Part shown: piece after piece, positions 32,976 through 45,564 of the stretch
Layout of the letters: each line of letters starts with the position of its first letter
Position numbering within the stretch: the first letter of the stretch is position 1
Source: Blastomyces gilchristii SLH14081
Taxonomy: Eukaryota > Ascomycota > Eurotiomycetes > Onygenales > Ajellomycetaceae
NCBI RefSeq assembly: GCF_000003855.2
Contig: NW_003101679.1
Coordinates: 3,740,583-3,804,582, forward strand
Direction of reading: 5' to 3'
DNA: 64,000 nt
Notes under the pieces: model-generated
The model's input: the letters and a program-made list of their open reading frames with translations, nothing else
Told to the model about the DNA's origin: nothing
Database searches by the model: none
Program-made: the position numbers and the translations under genes

Positions 32976-34232
32976 TGATAAGATGAATACTGAACAAGTT
33001 ACTGAAGCTTTTCTATAAAGCTCATTCTATTGAATACATGAATTGCTGAAATCTATAATATCAGATCAGAGCTGTCAATTTATGAGTACTCTCTGAACAA
33101 GAATCTGTCAAGTTCTTGAAATTATATGTCATTTGTTAACTGTCTATCACTCTGAGATTGATGATGCATTAGAACAGATAATTCAGACTGTAAAGAATTA
33201 TTTCTGTAAGTTCTGTAATTACTTATAAGATGATTGACATGATCTTCTTCTACATGCAGAGATCACTATCAACAACTGACATGCTATTTCAACAGATATA
33301 AGTCTGTTCTTCCTTACATATGAATTTCACATAGAAGTGTTGACTCTTCTAGAGATTATACATTTCATACTAAACCTCTGCAGTTCAATTCAGATCACTG
33401 ATAATATAGTAATAAAGCTCTGAGATGTCTGTAACTGAGCAGAGGCCTCTATGACAACTGTGAAATAAGATTAAGAAGATTGAGTTAATATTCAATCAGA
33501 TTTTATAGAACAGTATAAGATAGAAGATCTTGTGTGACTGAATCTTAAAAATATATGAATCACATACTCATTCTGTACATTAAATTATCATTATATAAAA
33601 TACACAGTGATAGAAGTTCTAGACAGTTATAACTATCATCTTAATACTTCATCAGAAATTCATGATATATTTCATATGAGCTTGCTCTGTCATACTATCA
33701 CTGACTTATTTTCTTCTCAACTGACTTCTAACTGACAGCGGTCAGAGATTATAGAAGAAGATAATGAATTTGAGTGAGAGATTGAAAATATTCTTGATAA
33801 GAAACTCTGTAGCTGTAGCTGATAATATCTTATAAAATAAGTTAGCTATAATTATCTGATCTGAACTCTAAGTTCTGTATTATCTGAGATTGCAGTCCTT
33901 GACTAATGAAAGCTACATATGATCAGAGAAGAGAGAGGCTAATATGACAGGCTATACCTGATCAATTATATAGACTATTTCATTACACTTCATAGATTCT
34001 GCTGAAAGCTCTGATTCTCAGCCATTCTCAATCACTGATTCTCAGTCATTATGAGCATGTATAAATTCTTTCACTCCGAAGCTTCACTGTGAATGCCATC
34101 ACATACACATATAAATATTCACTTCAATCACTGATTTTCACACTATCTCTTTCTTTTCCTTTTTTAATGTTTTTCACTTTGTTATATAAGACCTATATAT
34201 TATATCAATCTATTCGGCGTAGGCCTCTTACA
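32976..34232 (+). mobile_element. 3' part of gypsy family 2, copy 3
   Basis: It picks up in the integrase (NTEQVTEAFL), continues through the second and third catalytic regions (YHSEIDDALEQIIQT) and the chromodomain-like EIENILDKKLCSC to the 3' LTR at 33943-34232. Everything upstream of the integrase core is missing. The family 3 element sits immediately on its left, so family 3 inserted into it and the left half was later lost. Confidence 0.88.
33943..34232 (+). repeat. 3' LTR of gypsy family 2 copy 3
   Basis: From TATGACAGGCTATACC (TGTGAC in the family, decayed) to CGGCGTAGGCCTCTTACA. Matches 25859-26167. Confidence 0.9.
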
Positions 34233-35954
34233 AATATCAAGATTTAAAATAAATATAAGTAACATCTGATAAATTTTATTTTTGAGATATTATTTTTTAA
34301 TATCAACTAATTTACATTTATAACTGATACTTACAAAGAATATTTATATAGAATCTTTAATATATTCATCTGTACAGATTACTTATTTATTAGAGTTCTA
34401 TTTAAAATTATCTTTTTAAAGTAGAGTTGTATAAATAAAATAAGAATCTAAACTATTAGAGTACTGCTTCTTAGTGAAGAAGAAGATGATCTCTTTAACA
34501 GTAACTAATATAACTGTGTTAATGAGAATACACTAAGATTCTTGAGCTTGTATTTAAAGATGCTATATCTGTTCTTACATACAATAACTCAGCAGTAAGA
34601 ACAAGAATTTTCAGCCTCAGCTATCTAAGCTCTTTTCTTCTCAGAGTATACTTAACATTTCTTATTATTCTCTTAATAGACAGTATATCTGTTCTCTCTT
34701 AACAGCTGCTTAGTCAGCTCTGTCTTCATTATTCAGTTAATATAATCTCACACTCTCTGCATCTACAGAGAGAAGCACTGAAACTTCTTATAAGAGACTG
34801 AGTATTATTTCTCTAATTTCTGAGACTGATAGAATAATAAGCTCTTACTCATTATTTAATTTTAATTCTATCTTAACTGGCTTATCAGCTGTATCTGCTC
34901 TCAACAGACATGACTGACAGATAAAATATTGAGAGAGAGAAAGATGTCATATAGCATTATTAACAGTGATAGTGACAGTGAAAGAAAGAAAGTGCTTAAC
35001 ACAGAGAATGACTAAGAGAGTAGAGAAGATAGACTTATTGACATAGAAAGTGAGAAGAATAAAGAGAGTCATAATAACTCTGAGAAGAAGAAGAAAAAGC
35101 TAATATAATATATCAGTGATTAATTCTTTCTCTATTACATATATCTTATTCATATTCATATTACTTACTTGCTTGATTTCAACAGAACTTCTTTCTCTGC
35201 AAAGAACAGAGAAAAGAAGAAGTCTAAGAAAGAGAGAAAAGAGTGAGAACAAGAACTACTACATAATAATATTAGCTTCTTATTATCTTATTATATTATA
35301 CTTATTTAGATAAAGCTTTTCATATTTATCTGAATAAGTTCAGCTTATTATCTTCATTCTTCAAAGAAGAAGAAGAAGTCTCAGCCACTTTCTCACTCTC
35401 ACTCTCACAGACAAGAACAAGAGTGAGAACAAGAATAAGAGTAGAGAGATAAGAGCAGACACAGACACAGATATAAGAGAGAGAACTAATTATCAGAGTT
35501 AGTATTTCATTTCATTCTCATTATACTTTTCATACTAAATAGATATATACAGTGAGTGATGAACTCTGTCAGAGCAGAGTTATTCACACAGAATAGCTGC
35601 AGCAGCAGCAAGTATGTTCTTTTCACTGATAAGAAAGCAGAGTGAGTACATTCACATCAATGTTGCATGGAAAGAGAATGTCATATTGATTTTTTTCAAT
35701 TATGAAGAAGAAGAAAAGAAGAAGAGAAGAAGAGAAGAAGAGAAAGAAAGAAAAAAAAGATTTAAAAATATCAATATAGTGTTATTTATTTCTTCTTCAA
35801 TATACTGAATTTATCTTCTCACTTATTAACTGATTTAATAGGCTCAGAAGTTCATACAACTTCAAAGAAATTCACAGATGTTTACAAAAGATCAGTAAAG
35901 TTAAAAAAAGATCAAAGATATATATGAATATAAAGATTACTACTTCTTAGAAAA
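34233..35954 (+). other. AT-rich region with a short acidic-basic frame, function unknown
   Basis: A plus-strand frame from about 34946 reads MSYSIINSDSDSERKK and goes on as a Glu/Lys-rich stretch with a few stops. Later there are polybasic and Ser-His patches and a purine-rich run at 35705-35765. I recognise no family. It may be a decayed host-like gene or a passenger of a transposon; compositional bias alone can also give such frames. Confidence 0.3.
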
Positions 35955-36180
35955 GATCTCATCATCTTGCAGCATTATTTCTCTTAAAGATCTCATTATC
36001 TTGCAGTATTATTTTCCTTGAAGATCTCATTATCTTACAGCATCATTTTTCTTGAAGATCTTATCATCTTACAGTAATATTTCTCTCAAAGATCTCATCA
36101 TCTTGCAGCATTATTTCCCTTAAAGATCTCATTGCCTTGCAGCATTACTTTTCTTGAAGATCTTATTGTCTTGTGACTGC
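35955..36180 (+). repeat. 34 bp minisatellite, about 6.6 units
   Basis: The unit starts gatctcat and contains cttgcagcattattt. Starts are at 35955, 35989, 36023, 36057, 36091, 36125 and 36159, so the period is exactly 34. Units differ mainly by C/T and G/A changes. Because 34 is not a multiple of three, it does not preserve a frame. Confidence 0.92.
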
Positions 36181-36222
36181 GCGATGATCAGTATTTTCTC
36201 ATTCTCAATCTTCACTAGCAAT

Positions 36223-36730
36223 TAGACTGGCGGCCGGGATCATGAATTTCACATTTGATCTCATTTGATCTGATCTTATACATTTCTTGGCGTGAATTTT
36301 GCTGAGACTAGTCATTAAAAAAACAAGCAAAGTGACTATATATCAGATCTTAAAATGAAATCATGACTTGAAAAAAATAAGAAGAAAGTGGTTTCATTTG
36401 ATCTTATTTAGTCTCATTCTTGATATAAAGTTACTATTTCTAGACATTTTAAGGTTTTTTTAGACTATTTTTAATTTTTTAAAAAGTAACACTTTTTGAT
36501 AACACTCAAATGAGATTTAAAGTCATTTAAAGCAATAAAAATAATTTAAATTGAGAAGTAGAAATCATGATCTCATTTGAAAAATGTGATAAGAGTAGAC
36601 AGTAAGTCTCACTAAGACAGTATGAGACTACTATCTAATGTTAAAACTGTGTAATGAGATCAGTCAAATTGATAATGAGACTATTAAAAAATCTGGTTCT
36701 GGTCTCAGACACGGTCACACGGTTAGTCTA
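36223..36730 (-). mobile_element. hAT-type MITE, copy 2
   Basis: 508 bp, with ends TAGACTGGCGGCCGGG on the left and CACGGTTAGTCTA on the right. A perfect 8 bp duplication CTAGCAAT lies at 36215-36222 and 36731-36738. No coding capacity. Opposite orientation to copy 1. Its ends match those of the 7.9 kb hAT element at 54555-62486. Confidence 0.93.
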
Positions 36731-36738
36731 CTAGCAAT

Positions 36739-37875
36739 CAGAAGCTTTTCATACTCTTCAAGCTATATACTGTTTTTCTCAATCTCATTGATCTGAAAGT
36801 TCACAGAACTTTGAAGAAGTTCACAGATATTTACATGAGATTTTATTAACTCAGAAGTTTACAGAACTTTGAAGATGATAATAACTTCAATAGCTGATAT
36901 CTTCATTTATTTGTAAGCTATGATTATTATTTCAACTCAGATACTACTTCTTATTACTTATTTTACTGTCAGAGACAGAGAATATAATAATTATAAAATT
37001 TAATAATGCTTTTTTAATTAATTCTGCATCATCTGTGAATACTATACTTCTTTTCTCATTTTATGTGATTACACTTGAACTGCTTTCAGACTACAGTCTT
37101 GAGTGTGTGAACTGCTAGAGCAAGATGCTATTTAAAGCTTATTAAGCTTAGAAGAAAATCTTTGACAGTTGTTAAGTCAGTTATATAAGTTATATTCACT
37201 TTTTAAAGTGAAGTTTCTATCTTTAAGATATCAAGATTCAAGTGAGAAAATAATCTCATTATTCTGCAGTATCTGAGTTCACATATTGATTATCTTTAAA
37301 AGATAGTTTCAGATTAGAAAGAAGCTGAGCTTTTATAATTATCATAGACTCAGCAACCTTTAAGTTATAGTCATTGAGAACTTTGTCAGTTGTGTGAGTA
37401 AGATTGATTTTTGACTTTTCAACTGCTTTGCAATGTTTAATCAGATATGTGGAAGCAAATTTAATCATTGACACAGTTTACAGCTTATTAAGCTTAAAAG
37501 AAAATCTTTGATGATTACAAAGTAGAATTAAAAGAACAGTATCTCATTGATTATTTAAAATGAAGAAAAAAAGAAAAAGAAAACGAAAAGAAAGAAGATA
37601 TTAAGAGAAAAAAAAATAAAAACAAAAATACAAGTAAAAGTAAAAGTAAAAACAGTAATAGTAATAGAATACAAAGCTATTTCTTAATAATCTTCTCATC
37701 AATCTTACAGTCAACAGAATTCACTGAGTATAAAGAAAAACTCATTAACAACTTCTTATTGAAAAAATATCTTGTATTATACAAGTTAACATTGTGATCT
37801 GTATTAATAGCAATCTGAGAATTTTCTTTAATAAATAATTTCAGTGTGTAACTATGATAGAATCTGATCAATCAG
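36739..37875. other. AT-rich region without recognised genes
   Basis: It holds a 71-codon minus-strand frame (37474-37259) and a 64-codon one (37871-37677) that I cannot place. Two near-identical stretches beginning agcttattaagctta occur at about 37137 and 37483. Between 37560 and 37670 there is a purine-rich, A-rich run. Nothing here is convincing as a gene. Confidence 0.35.
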
Positions 37876-38083
37876 NNNNNNNNNNNNNNNNNNNNNNNNN
37901 NNNNNNNNNNNNNNNNNNNNNNNNNNNNNNNNNNNNNNNNNNNNNNNNNNNNNNNNNNNNNNNNNNNNNNNNNNNNNNNNNNNNNNNNNNNNNNNNNNNN
38001 NNNNNNNNNNNNNNNNNNNNNNNNNNNNNNNNNNNNNNNNNNNNNNNNNNNNNNNNNNNNNNNNNNNNNNNNNNNNNNNNNNN
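37876..38083. other. Assembly gap
   Basis: A run of N. Open frames drawn across it are artefacts. Confidence 0.98.
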
Positions 38084-38335
38084 AGCTTAAATTCAGTCAC
38101 ATAGAGACAGTATACACAGATCTTCTCAGACTTTATTTGCAGAGTGAAGTGACGCAAATATATGATAAAAACCCTGGTTATTAAAAGTGAAGAATTTCCT
38201 TTTTGAGGTTCTTGGCGCGAATACAGCTCACTGATTAATGTAGAATTAAGTGAAGCACAATTCTGTGATATTGTACTATGACAAGGTTCTGCATCTCTGC
38301 GCGCTACAACACATTCATCTTTCATCTCATTAATT
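38084..38335. other. Less-decayed segment before the LINE fragment
   Basis: About 250 bp with some CpG (gtgacgcaa, cttggcgcgaa, ctgcgcgct). No gene recognised; it may be the 5' end of the Helitron or flanking DNA. Confidence 0.35.
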
Positions 38336-38348
38336 ATCTACTTCATAC

Positions 38349-38669
38349 TCTCTCTTTACTGTACTTGTTTCCTTCTGTTCTTTTCTCTATCTATTTAATG
38401 TGTCTATCTTTAAGACTATATTCTCTTTTCTTTTGTCATAATATTTTCAAATGATTTCAAACTATCAGAAGGTGTTGAAATACTGCAATTTGTAAACAGT
38501 TTTTATATTCTGAGCTGGAATTTTCTAATTTTGCATATTTGAAATTGATAAATGTATAATAGTTGACTCTATAGATATAGGAAAAACTCTGAGAACTAAA
38601 CATTCTCAGGTAGATGTCATAGTCTCTGACTGCATACATCTATAATTGAAGAATAATAATAATAATAAT
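38349..38669 (+). mobile_element. Non-LTR 3' end fragment F, 5'-truncated
   Basis: Only the last ~320 bp of the LINE are present, with the hairpin (near 38590-38610) and an (AAT)n tail. A perfect 13 bp duplication ATCTACTTCATAC lies at 38336-38348 and 38670-38682, so this is one complete, 5'-truncated insertion and not a deletion product. It shows that the shared 3' end alone suffices for insertion. Confidence 0.92.
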
Positions 38670-39075
38670 ATCTACTTCATACAGATTCTTGACTAATAGA
38701 TCACGCATCTTATCAACTATCTACTTTATACAGATTCTTGAATAGATAACACATCTGATCAATCATCTCTTATAGTTTCTCAAGAATGAATAACACATTA
38801 AAAGTCTGAGTTCACTGCTTGTAAAACCAGTCTCTTGATTAATTCATTTCTTTACAGTGTTCTACTACTTCTACAGCTATCTATCTTCAATACTGCACTC
38901 AGAGAATTCAGGTATTGTAATTTTCTCTCATTACATCTTTTCTATTACTGATTATCTCTTTACACTGTAGAATTATAAACAGATGTGTGCAGTGAAATCA
39001 GATTCTTCTACAGTTACAGATTCTGTGATAAATGAGCCTGAACTTTCTCTGTCATCTCAGGCACATTAATACTTC

Positions 39076-39282
39076 ATGCAATCAACAGCAGTCTCTCAGG
39101 CCTGTGAACAGTCTATTGAAAAAGACATGTCATCTGAGATTAAGTTTTATCATTATAAGATTCATAGTTCTGACACATCTTCATTAGCAGCAGCTTATAA
39201 AAAGAAAACTCTCATTCAAGAAGCTTATCATATTATCAGACATCATAGAGAACATCTCTCATTAACTTCAATTTTAACTTAA
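39076..39282 (+). pseudogene. Short frame upstream of the Helitron ORF
   Basis: 68 codons starting MQSTAVSQACEQSIEKDMSS and including a His/Lys-rich part (IRHHREHLS). It may be the N-terminus of the Helitron polyprotein, because the readable frame follows on the same strand about 400 bp later. No family match by eye. Confidence 0.35.
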
Positions 39283-39699
39283 TTGAGAAAACAGTCATAG
39301 CTGCTATCTTTGATAATTAATTCATCTTCTGATTCTGCAGATCTCTCTTCAGTCTTTCATTAATTATCTATATCATTATTTAACTCATTTTTAAGTCAAT
39401 CTTATTTCACTTTTACAGATATGCTTTAACTGCAGACAGCTTTTACACTGTTTTTCTTACTCTTAACTTCTCAAAACTCTGTTTCTCAGAGCTCTGCAGC
39501 TCTCTTCATTAGTTGACTCAATAGAAGAGTTAGCAGTCTCTTGATATCTCAGCACTCTATATAATCTGAAAGCTCAATTAACACATCAAATATAGAAGCC
39601 CTCACAATTCTTCAGAAATATGATCAGTTATAAGCTGTAATTGCCCCAGATTCTTCAATGAATTCTCAGAGTTCTACTTATCTTACAGATTCAGCCATT

Positions 39700-41330
39700 A
39701 ATTCTGATGATTGACAGTGTATGCAGGAATTTCATCACATACTTGAAGATTTACAGATGAAGATCTGTAGCTGTTATCAGATTCACTGATTCAGAATGAA
39801 TCTTCAAGATAATGTTTATACTCATTATTATACTGTTGATTTGAGATGACTGTCTGACAAGTCATTTTTATTCTCTCAAGAGAATAACCTTAATCTCAGT
39901 GATCTTGATTCAGATCTTCCTGTTCTCAGTCAGCTTGAAAAGATGTTAATTTCACATGTGCATATCTTTATTGAGATTAGACTGGCTGCCGGGACCATGA
40001 ATTTCACGTTTGATCTCATTTGGTCTGATCTCATACATTTCTTGGCGTGAATTCTGCTGGGACTAGCTATTAAAAAAACATGCAAAGTAACTATATATCA
40101 GATCTTAAAATGAAACCATGACTTGAAAAAAATGAGAAAGTGATCTCATTTGATCTCATTTAGTCTCATTCTTGATATAAAGTTACTATTTTTAGACATT
40201 TTAAGGTTTTTTTTAGACTATTTTTAATTTTTTAAAAAGTAACACTTTTTGATAACACTCAAATGAGATTTAAAGTCATTTAAAGCAATAAAAATAATTT
40301 AAATTGAGAAGTGAAAATCATGGTCTTATTTGAAAAATGTGACAAGAGTAGACTGTAAGTCTCACTGGGACAGTATGAGACTACTATCTAATGTTAAAAC
40401 CGTGTAATCGGATCTGTTGAATTGATAATAAGACTATCAAAAAATCTGGTCCTGGTCTCAGACACGGTCACACGGTCAGTCTAATTGAGGTTCATCAAGT
40501 CAGAGAATATTAGTATAAGTATAAAGATGATGTTATTAGCTTTCTTAGAGATACTGACTATGTTTATAACACTCTCTCACTTCTTTCTAAGAATCTTAAT
40601 ATTATTATATTAAAGTCTTTAAATTCAAATGCAGATTTCTGCTTATAATATCAGTTTCACTGAGATTTCATAGTTCACAAAGAAGCTGTTACTCAATGAC
40701 TAATCTATCTCTGTAAAAATCATCTCAGTTATCAGAACATTATGATTAACAAAGAGATTTAGAATTAGTTATCTGAAAATGAAAATGTCTCTGATCAGAT
40801 TTCTTTTCACAAGCTTGATAAGCAAGAATTGACAGTTATTGAGAATAAGAATTATTTAAACTTTGAAAACTTGAATATCTCATCTGAATACTCTGATGTT
40901 TCAGATCTTTGAATCTCATAGCCTGAAGTTGAGCAACTGTATTATGAACTTAAAATATCACAGTGAGAATAGATTGATTATTTCACTCTGTCTTCAGCTT
41001 ATAATACATCACTTAGTAAGTTTAACAATACTCACTCACTCTTTTCTTAAGTCTTTTCAACACTTTTTTCACAAGGTGAAGCTGAATTCATTCTCTCTAG
41101 ACAAAGAACAATTAGTCTTGCAGATTACATGCAGTTTCTTCTTAAATATCATAACAGCTGCTTTGCTTACTATAGCTGTTTTTAATATGTTCTTTTCAAT
41201 TCTCTATTCTGCAGATAGATTAATAATCAGAATTATTTTTTCTATAATCAAACTAACTCTCTTATTAAGAATCTCACTCTAGAGAAGCTGCAGACTGCTT
41301 TTACTGCTAACACTTTACACCACCCTATGA
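39700..41330 (+). pseudogene. Helitron N-terminal region (DUF6570-like), interrupted by a MITE
   Basis: The frame reads FLFSQENNLNLSDLDSDLP, then LSQLEKMLISHVHIFIE up to the MITE. After it come VHQVREYQYKYKDDVISFL and the cysteine-poor remainder. This resembles the DUF6570 region found ahead of the Rep domain in many Helitron proteins (ENNMxPGxxPxxL...LTxxEExLIAxV). Skipping the MITE and one copy of the 8 bp duplication restores the frame. An open 128-codon frame at 40896-41282 is an alternative frame of the same sequence. Confidence 0.7.
39978..40483 (-). mobile_element. hAT-type MITE, copy 3, inside the Helitron
   Basis: 506 bp with ends TAGACTGGCTGCCGGG and CACGGTCAGTCTA. The duplication ATTGAGAT (39970-39977) versus ATTGAGGT (40484-40491) differs by one G/A. 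Same orientation as copy 2 and highly similar to it. Confidence 0.93.
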
Positions 41331-41349
41331 CATCATTCGGATATATCAT

Positions 41350-41767
41350 AGGAAGATCCGATTGATGGATATGAGAACCCCGCTTCTATACGAGGTCAGC
41401 AGATTACTCTTCCTTGGCAATGAGGCGCCGCTGAGGTATCGCTCCGGCTATCCTCGCTCGTGGAATGGGAGGAGGGTATCCGCCCATTGTCTATATAGAA
41501 TAGCTAGATGCTGGCTCCCCATCAAAGGAGCCAGCGATTCGTTTTTTCTCCGTCGGGAATATATACGAGAGTTACTGCGTGCCTCATACAATCTTCTTAG
41601 TATACGAAGTACCATATCTGTGATATCCTCGCAATAACCCTGTAGCCTACGAGCTCGCTATTCAAGCAAGATAGTCAAGCCCACCCATACGGCTTCCCAA
41701 ACAACTACCCCTACGTGACGCCGCCGACTAGCCACCGCTTCGGTTCCGCCACGTTACAATTACAATC
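41350..41767. mobile_element. Unmutated 418 bp insertion of unknown class in the Helitron
   Basis: CpG-rich sequence with sharp edges inside AT-rich Helitron DNA. A 6 bp duplication TATCAT lies at 41344-41349 and 41768-41773. Removing the insertion and one duplication joins the Helitron frame (FGY on the left, ILNSLTQFAES on the right). A 91-codon frame (41362-41637) resembles nothing I know. On the minus strand the sequence starts GATTGTAATTGTAACGTGGC. It may be a solo LTR or a SINE-like element; internal promoter boxes are not clear. Confidence 0.75.
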
Positions 41768-41773
41768 TATCAT

Positions 41774-43560
41774 GATTTTGAATTCACTTACACAGTTTGC
41801 AGAGAGTCTTTATAAAATCTGTTCTTTTTGAGATGAAAAACATCATCAGCTATAAACTTATGTTCAAAATATCAGATCTTCACATCTATTTCTTACTCTC
41901 TCAGCTGCAGATTATCACTGAGATGATCTGATGCATCACTTCTCTGACTATGTTATTTAGAAGCACGGCACTGATCTTGAGAGATTGAAGTTTGTAAGAG
42001 ATAGTATTCATGACTATCTCACTATAGTTACACATTACTTTCATCTACAACTTGCAATCTTCAAGAAAAAGATTCTAGATCTGAAATTCAAAATCCTAGA
42101 TCACTGAACTTGTTATGAGTGACAAGATCATGAATAAGTGTACTCACATAGTGTATTTTGATGTAAGAATGTGCTGAATCTCAAACTTGACATGAATGAA
42201 GACTTTTATCAAGCCTTTGCTGACTACTGAGACCTCATTATTACAGCTGAGAATTCTGAGCCTAATTACACTCAGTTTAAAGATGCATAGTCATCTCTTT
42301 CTCTCAGTCATTCTAATCAGATGAATGTTATTGAATATTTATCTACAGTTCTCAACTGTGTTCAATATCATCATTATAGTGAAAAGTACTGCATTTATAA
42401 ATATCATATCACTGACAATCTATATTACTGATTTCACTTCTCATATGAATACTGAACTGACTGTGCTATTCTCAAATTATTGAGTAGTAGATATTATCAG
42501 CTGCACTCTCATTATAATAACTCAATTCTTAATAACTATAACAGATTGATTATAGTTAGCTGACTAGTAAATACTGACATTGTTCCCTGCACTGACAGCT
42601 GTGTCATTTTTAATTATCTGTCTAAGTACATTGTCAAGACTAAAACAGACACAGAATTCTATCATCAGATTATTCAATAAGTGATTTCAAGAGTCAGTTC
42701 AAGCCACTCACTACTCTCTACAGTTGTTAAACTTATGAATTGACTCATTGACAAGTGCAATTGATCTGCTCAGAAGATTTATCATCTTCTTTTAAATCTT
42801 TCTTTATAAATGAGTTCTTACAAGTCAATTGCAGTTAATTGTCAATCTGAATCTCAATATCATCATAGCTATATTCTTGAATCTGATGAATTATAACATA
42901 ATTCATTCTTTTTGAAAAAATATAAGCAGTGATCAACTGAATTTGAAGATCTTTTATTTTTTAACTTTCTTCAAATCTGTTGTCACAGTCATCAAATTAA
43001 GAGACATCTTCATGTAAAACTCTGAGTATTGATCTACTTTTCTGTTTATCAGTTCAAAACTGATTCAGAGAACTATGCTCATGTCAAACTTCTTCTTCAT
43101 CATTCTTTTCATTAAATTGAAGATCTCAAGATTGTTGATCTCTTCATCTCTTGATCCTCTTTTACAGAGATCTTTAATTATTACTGTCTTTCTCATAATC
43201 ACTCAGTTGATGTCTATGATGAAGATATGCTGAAATCAGAACCTGAGTTTGAAGATGATCTGAATGATAAAGAGAAGCTTGATCTCTCTTGAGCATTGCT
43301 CACTCATCAAAACTCGCAGCATGATAATGATGACCTCATTGACATCTGAAACTGTGAACAGCTTGATTATCAGTCCTTAGATTTCAACTATGATTGAAGC
43401 TCTCATATTAACACTTATATCAATCTTGACACAGAATTTTAAAATAATATGAAGACTGACTTCCTCACAGATACTACTCTTTATAAATATGGCTCACTCA
43501 AGACTCTAGACTCTGATTAATATCTTCTTCATGACACTATTCTCTATCATTATACTGAGA
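41774..43560 (+). pseudogene. Helitron Rep-like region
   Basis: Readable landmarks are LFLTLSAADYH (Helitron proteins have FLTLSAADLHW), LNNYNRLIIVS-stop-LVNTDIVPCTDS (usually NNYNRWxLxxWRANTDIxPCT) and NYLSKYIVKTKT (the Tyr-containing YVAKYCSK box), followed by AQKIYHLLLNLSL-stop-MSSYKS. These define the Rep/HUH endonuclease half of Helitron proteins. The HUH histidines themselves could not be located with confidence. Roughly one stop per 40 codons. Confidence 0.82.
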
Positions 43561-43589
43561 TTCTTAACAGTAGGTTTCTGAATTCTTTG

Positions 43590-44929
43590 CTAATTAATCT
43601 AGATAATGAAGATGACACTGATAAAACTTATCTGATTATGATTTTATCTACAACTCTTCAAAATCTTGCAGAGGCTCAAGATCTCTCAACCTCAATCATT
43701 TAAGTCACATCAACTGATGTAGCTGCTCACTTTATTAACACTCAAATCTTGCATGTATTATTTCAACTTCTCATACACAAGAACACATTATATGAACTGC
43801 TTAATCCTCAAAATCTTCAATCTTTGCAGGCTCTTTTTAAGGATGTTCACTATCTGTTAATTGATGAAAAGTCAATGATTGATTTACAGCAACTTTCATG
43901 AATTAATCAGATCTGTCATTATATATTTCCTCACAAGAATGCTCATTTTGATAGTCTCAGTGTCATTCTCAGTGAAGATTCCTATTAGCTCTTATCTGTT
44001 TTTCAAACCCTGCTCTATCATCACAGACATATTAATCATAAAGAAGACATGCAGAGCTGTCAAATCTACTTAGCTTTTAGTAAAATCATTCAACTTACTA
44101 TGATTCAATAATAAGTGAGTGAAGATGTCATCAGCTGCCAGTTTCATGAGACCTTGAAAAATCTTCAGCTTAGTCAGTTAACTCTGAGTGATTGAGAGTT
44201 CCTTTCAAAGCATGTGCAGGCTCTTATCTCTCATGAAGTCTCAGTCTTTGAGAATGCAATTCACATTTATGCAAAGAAGTGCTATGTTCATGTCTATAAT
44301 AATGATACTATTCAAAGCTGTAAACAACTGGTTATTAATATTCAGATCATAAATGTTAGTATAGACACTTCTCAGTTAGATTCTGATAAGACTGATAATC
44401 TTCATCAGAGTCTTGCTCTTTTTATTAACTGCTGAATCATACTTTTATAGAATATTTGAACAGACTGCAGCCTCATTAACAGTACTCTTAAGATTCTTCA
44501 TAACATTGTATGAAGTTCAGATGTGAAGAATCTTTGTCAAAATTCTTCATTTACACTGCTAATCAATTTTGACAAATATGACAGCCCTGCTTATTTGAAA
44601 TGAGAGAGTCTTAAACTTATGCCTATCTTTCACAGCTGTCATGACTTTTCTCATGTTAATCAAGTCTGCAGCCGTATGCAGTTCTCTATTACAGTTGTAT
44701 ATATCATTACTGTTCATAAATCCCAAGGATTATCACTTGATCAGACTGTTCTTAATATTTTCAAGACTGAATTCCAGACTGATCTCATATATGTTGCAGT
44801 TTCACAGGTCAAAACATATCAAGGTCATCTGTTCAAGCAACTCTTTGATTATTTCAGATTTCACTGGCCTGATAACAGAGTGAGCAGAAGCATGCAGATG
44901 TGTGAGATTGATTATATAAGATATTAAAG
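43590..44929 (+). pseudogene. Helitron PIF1-family helicase
   Basis: Walker A reads NEDDTDKTYLIMIL at about 43605-43645, from GxAGTGKTYLI with its Gly residues turned to Asn, Asp or Glu. Walker B is DEKSMID (about 43863). SVILSEDSY-stop-LLSVF replaces SVLLCGDFxQLPPV. The C-terminus is well kept: YIITVHKSQGLSLDQTVLN and LIYVAVSQVKTYQ, the PIF1 helicase motif region ending MCEIDYIRY and a TAA at 44927-44929. The protein would unwind DNA during rolling-circle transposition. Confidence 0.88.
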
Positions 44930-45564
44930 TCAACAGATAACTAAGTTATATCTCTTTTCTTTTTGTAGATCTCTGCTAATCTATATTCTCTATAGCTTCA
45001 TTCATTCTTTATTTCATCTTTTTCACAGTTCACATTTAATCTGCTCATTCACTCATTCTTCATTACTGTAAGTTCTTCACTCTCTGTTCTATCATTCTCT
45101 TCATCTGTTCTGCTCACAGATTTACTGAATTCAATTATTGAATTTAACAAATCTATTACAGCTAATTCTATTATAATCACTGAATCTGAGAATGAGCAGT
45201 TAGCAGTCTACAGAAGGTATTAAAATAATTCAGATATTAATCTATACAGTTCAGATTTAATATAATGATATCTTTGACCTGAGAAATTGAGAATCTTCTG
45301 AGATCTGTGTTATTGAGATCTGTGTTGCATTATGTGATAAGAGATATTGAATTCTTACAGCTGTTAACACATGTATAAGAGAAAGTGAATGAATCTCAGA
45401 GTGTTTCTTTTCTCTTTGAAGAATTCATCTTATCTCTTATCAGTCATCTCTGTCAGCTGTTTTTTTTTTTTCAGAAACTATGTTATTTATCTCTATTAAT
45501 TCATCAGAAGTTCAAAAAACCATCAATACTATCATTATAACTGAAAACAACATCTCAAAACACA
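44930..45564 (+). other. Spacer between Helitron helicase and next frame
   Basis: AT-rich, pyrimidine-rich plus strand with a T run at 45461-45471. No frame recognised. Confidence 0.4.

Larger units (their letters stand above)
38683..44929 (+). mobile_element. Helitron (rolling-circle transposon), decayed
   Basis: The plus strand carries a DUF6570-like N-terminal region (about 39700-41300), a Helitron Rep-like region (41774 to about 43550) and a PIF1-type helicase (about 43590-44929). A MITE and a 418 bp unmutated insertion interrupt it, both with target duplications that restore the frame. The termini (5' TC, 3' hairpin plus CTRR) could not be fixed, so the outer limits are approximate and may reach beyond 46600. 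Confidence 0.85.

Noticed and set aside
37852..38325. 157-codon frame spanning the gap and the partner on the plus strand
   Set aside because: Most residues are N; the flanking parts do not form a recognisable protein.
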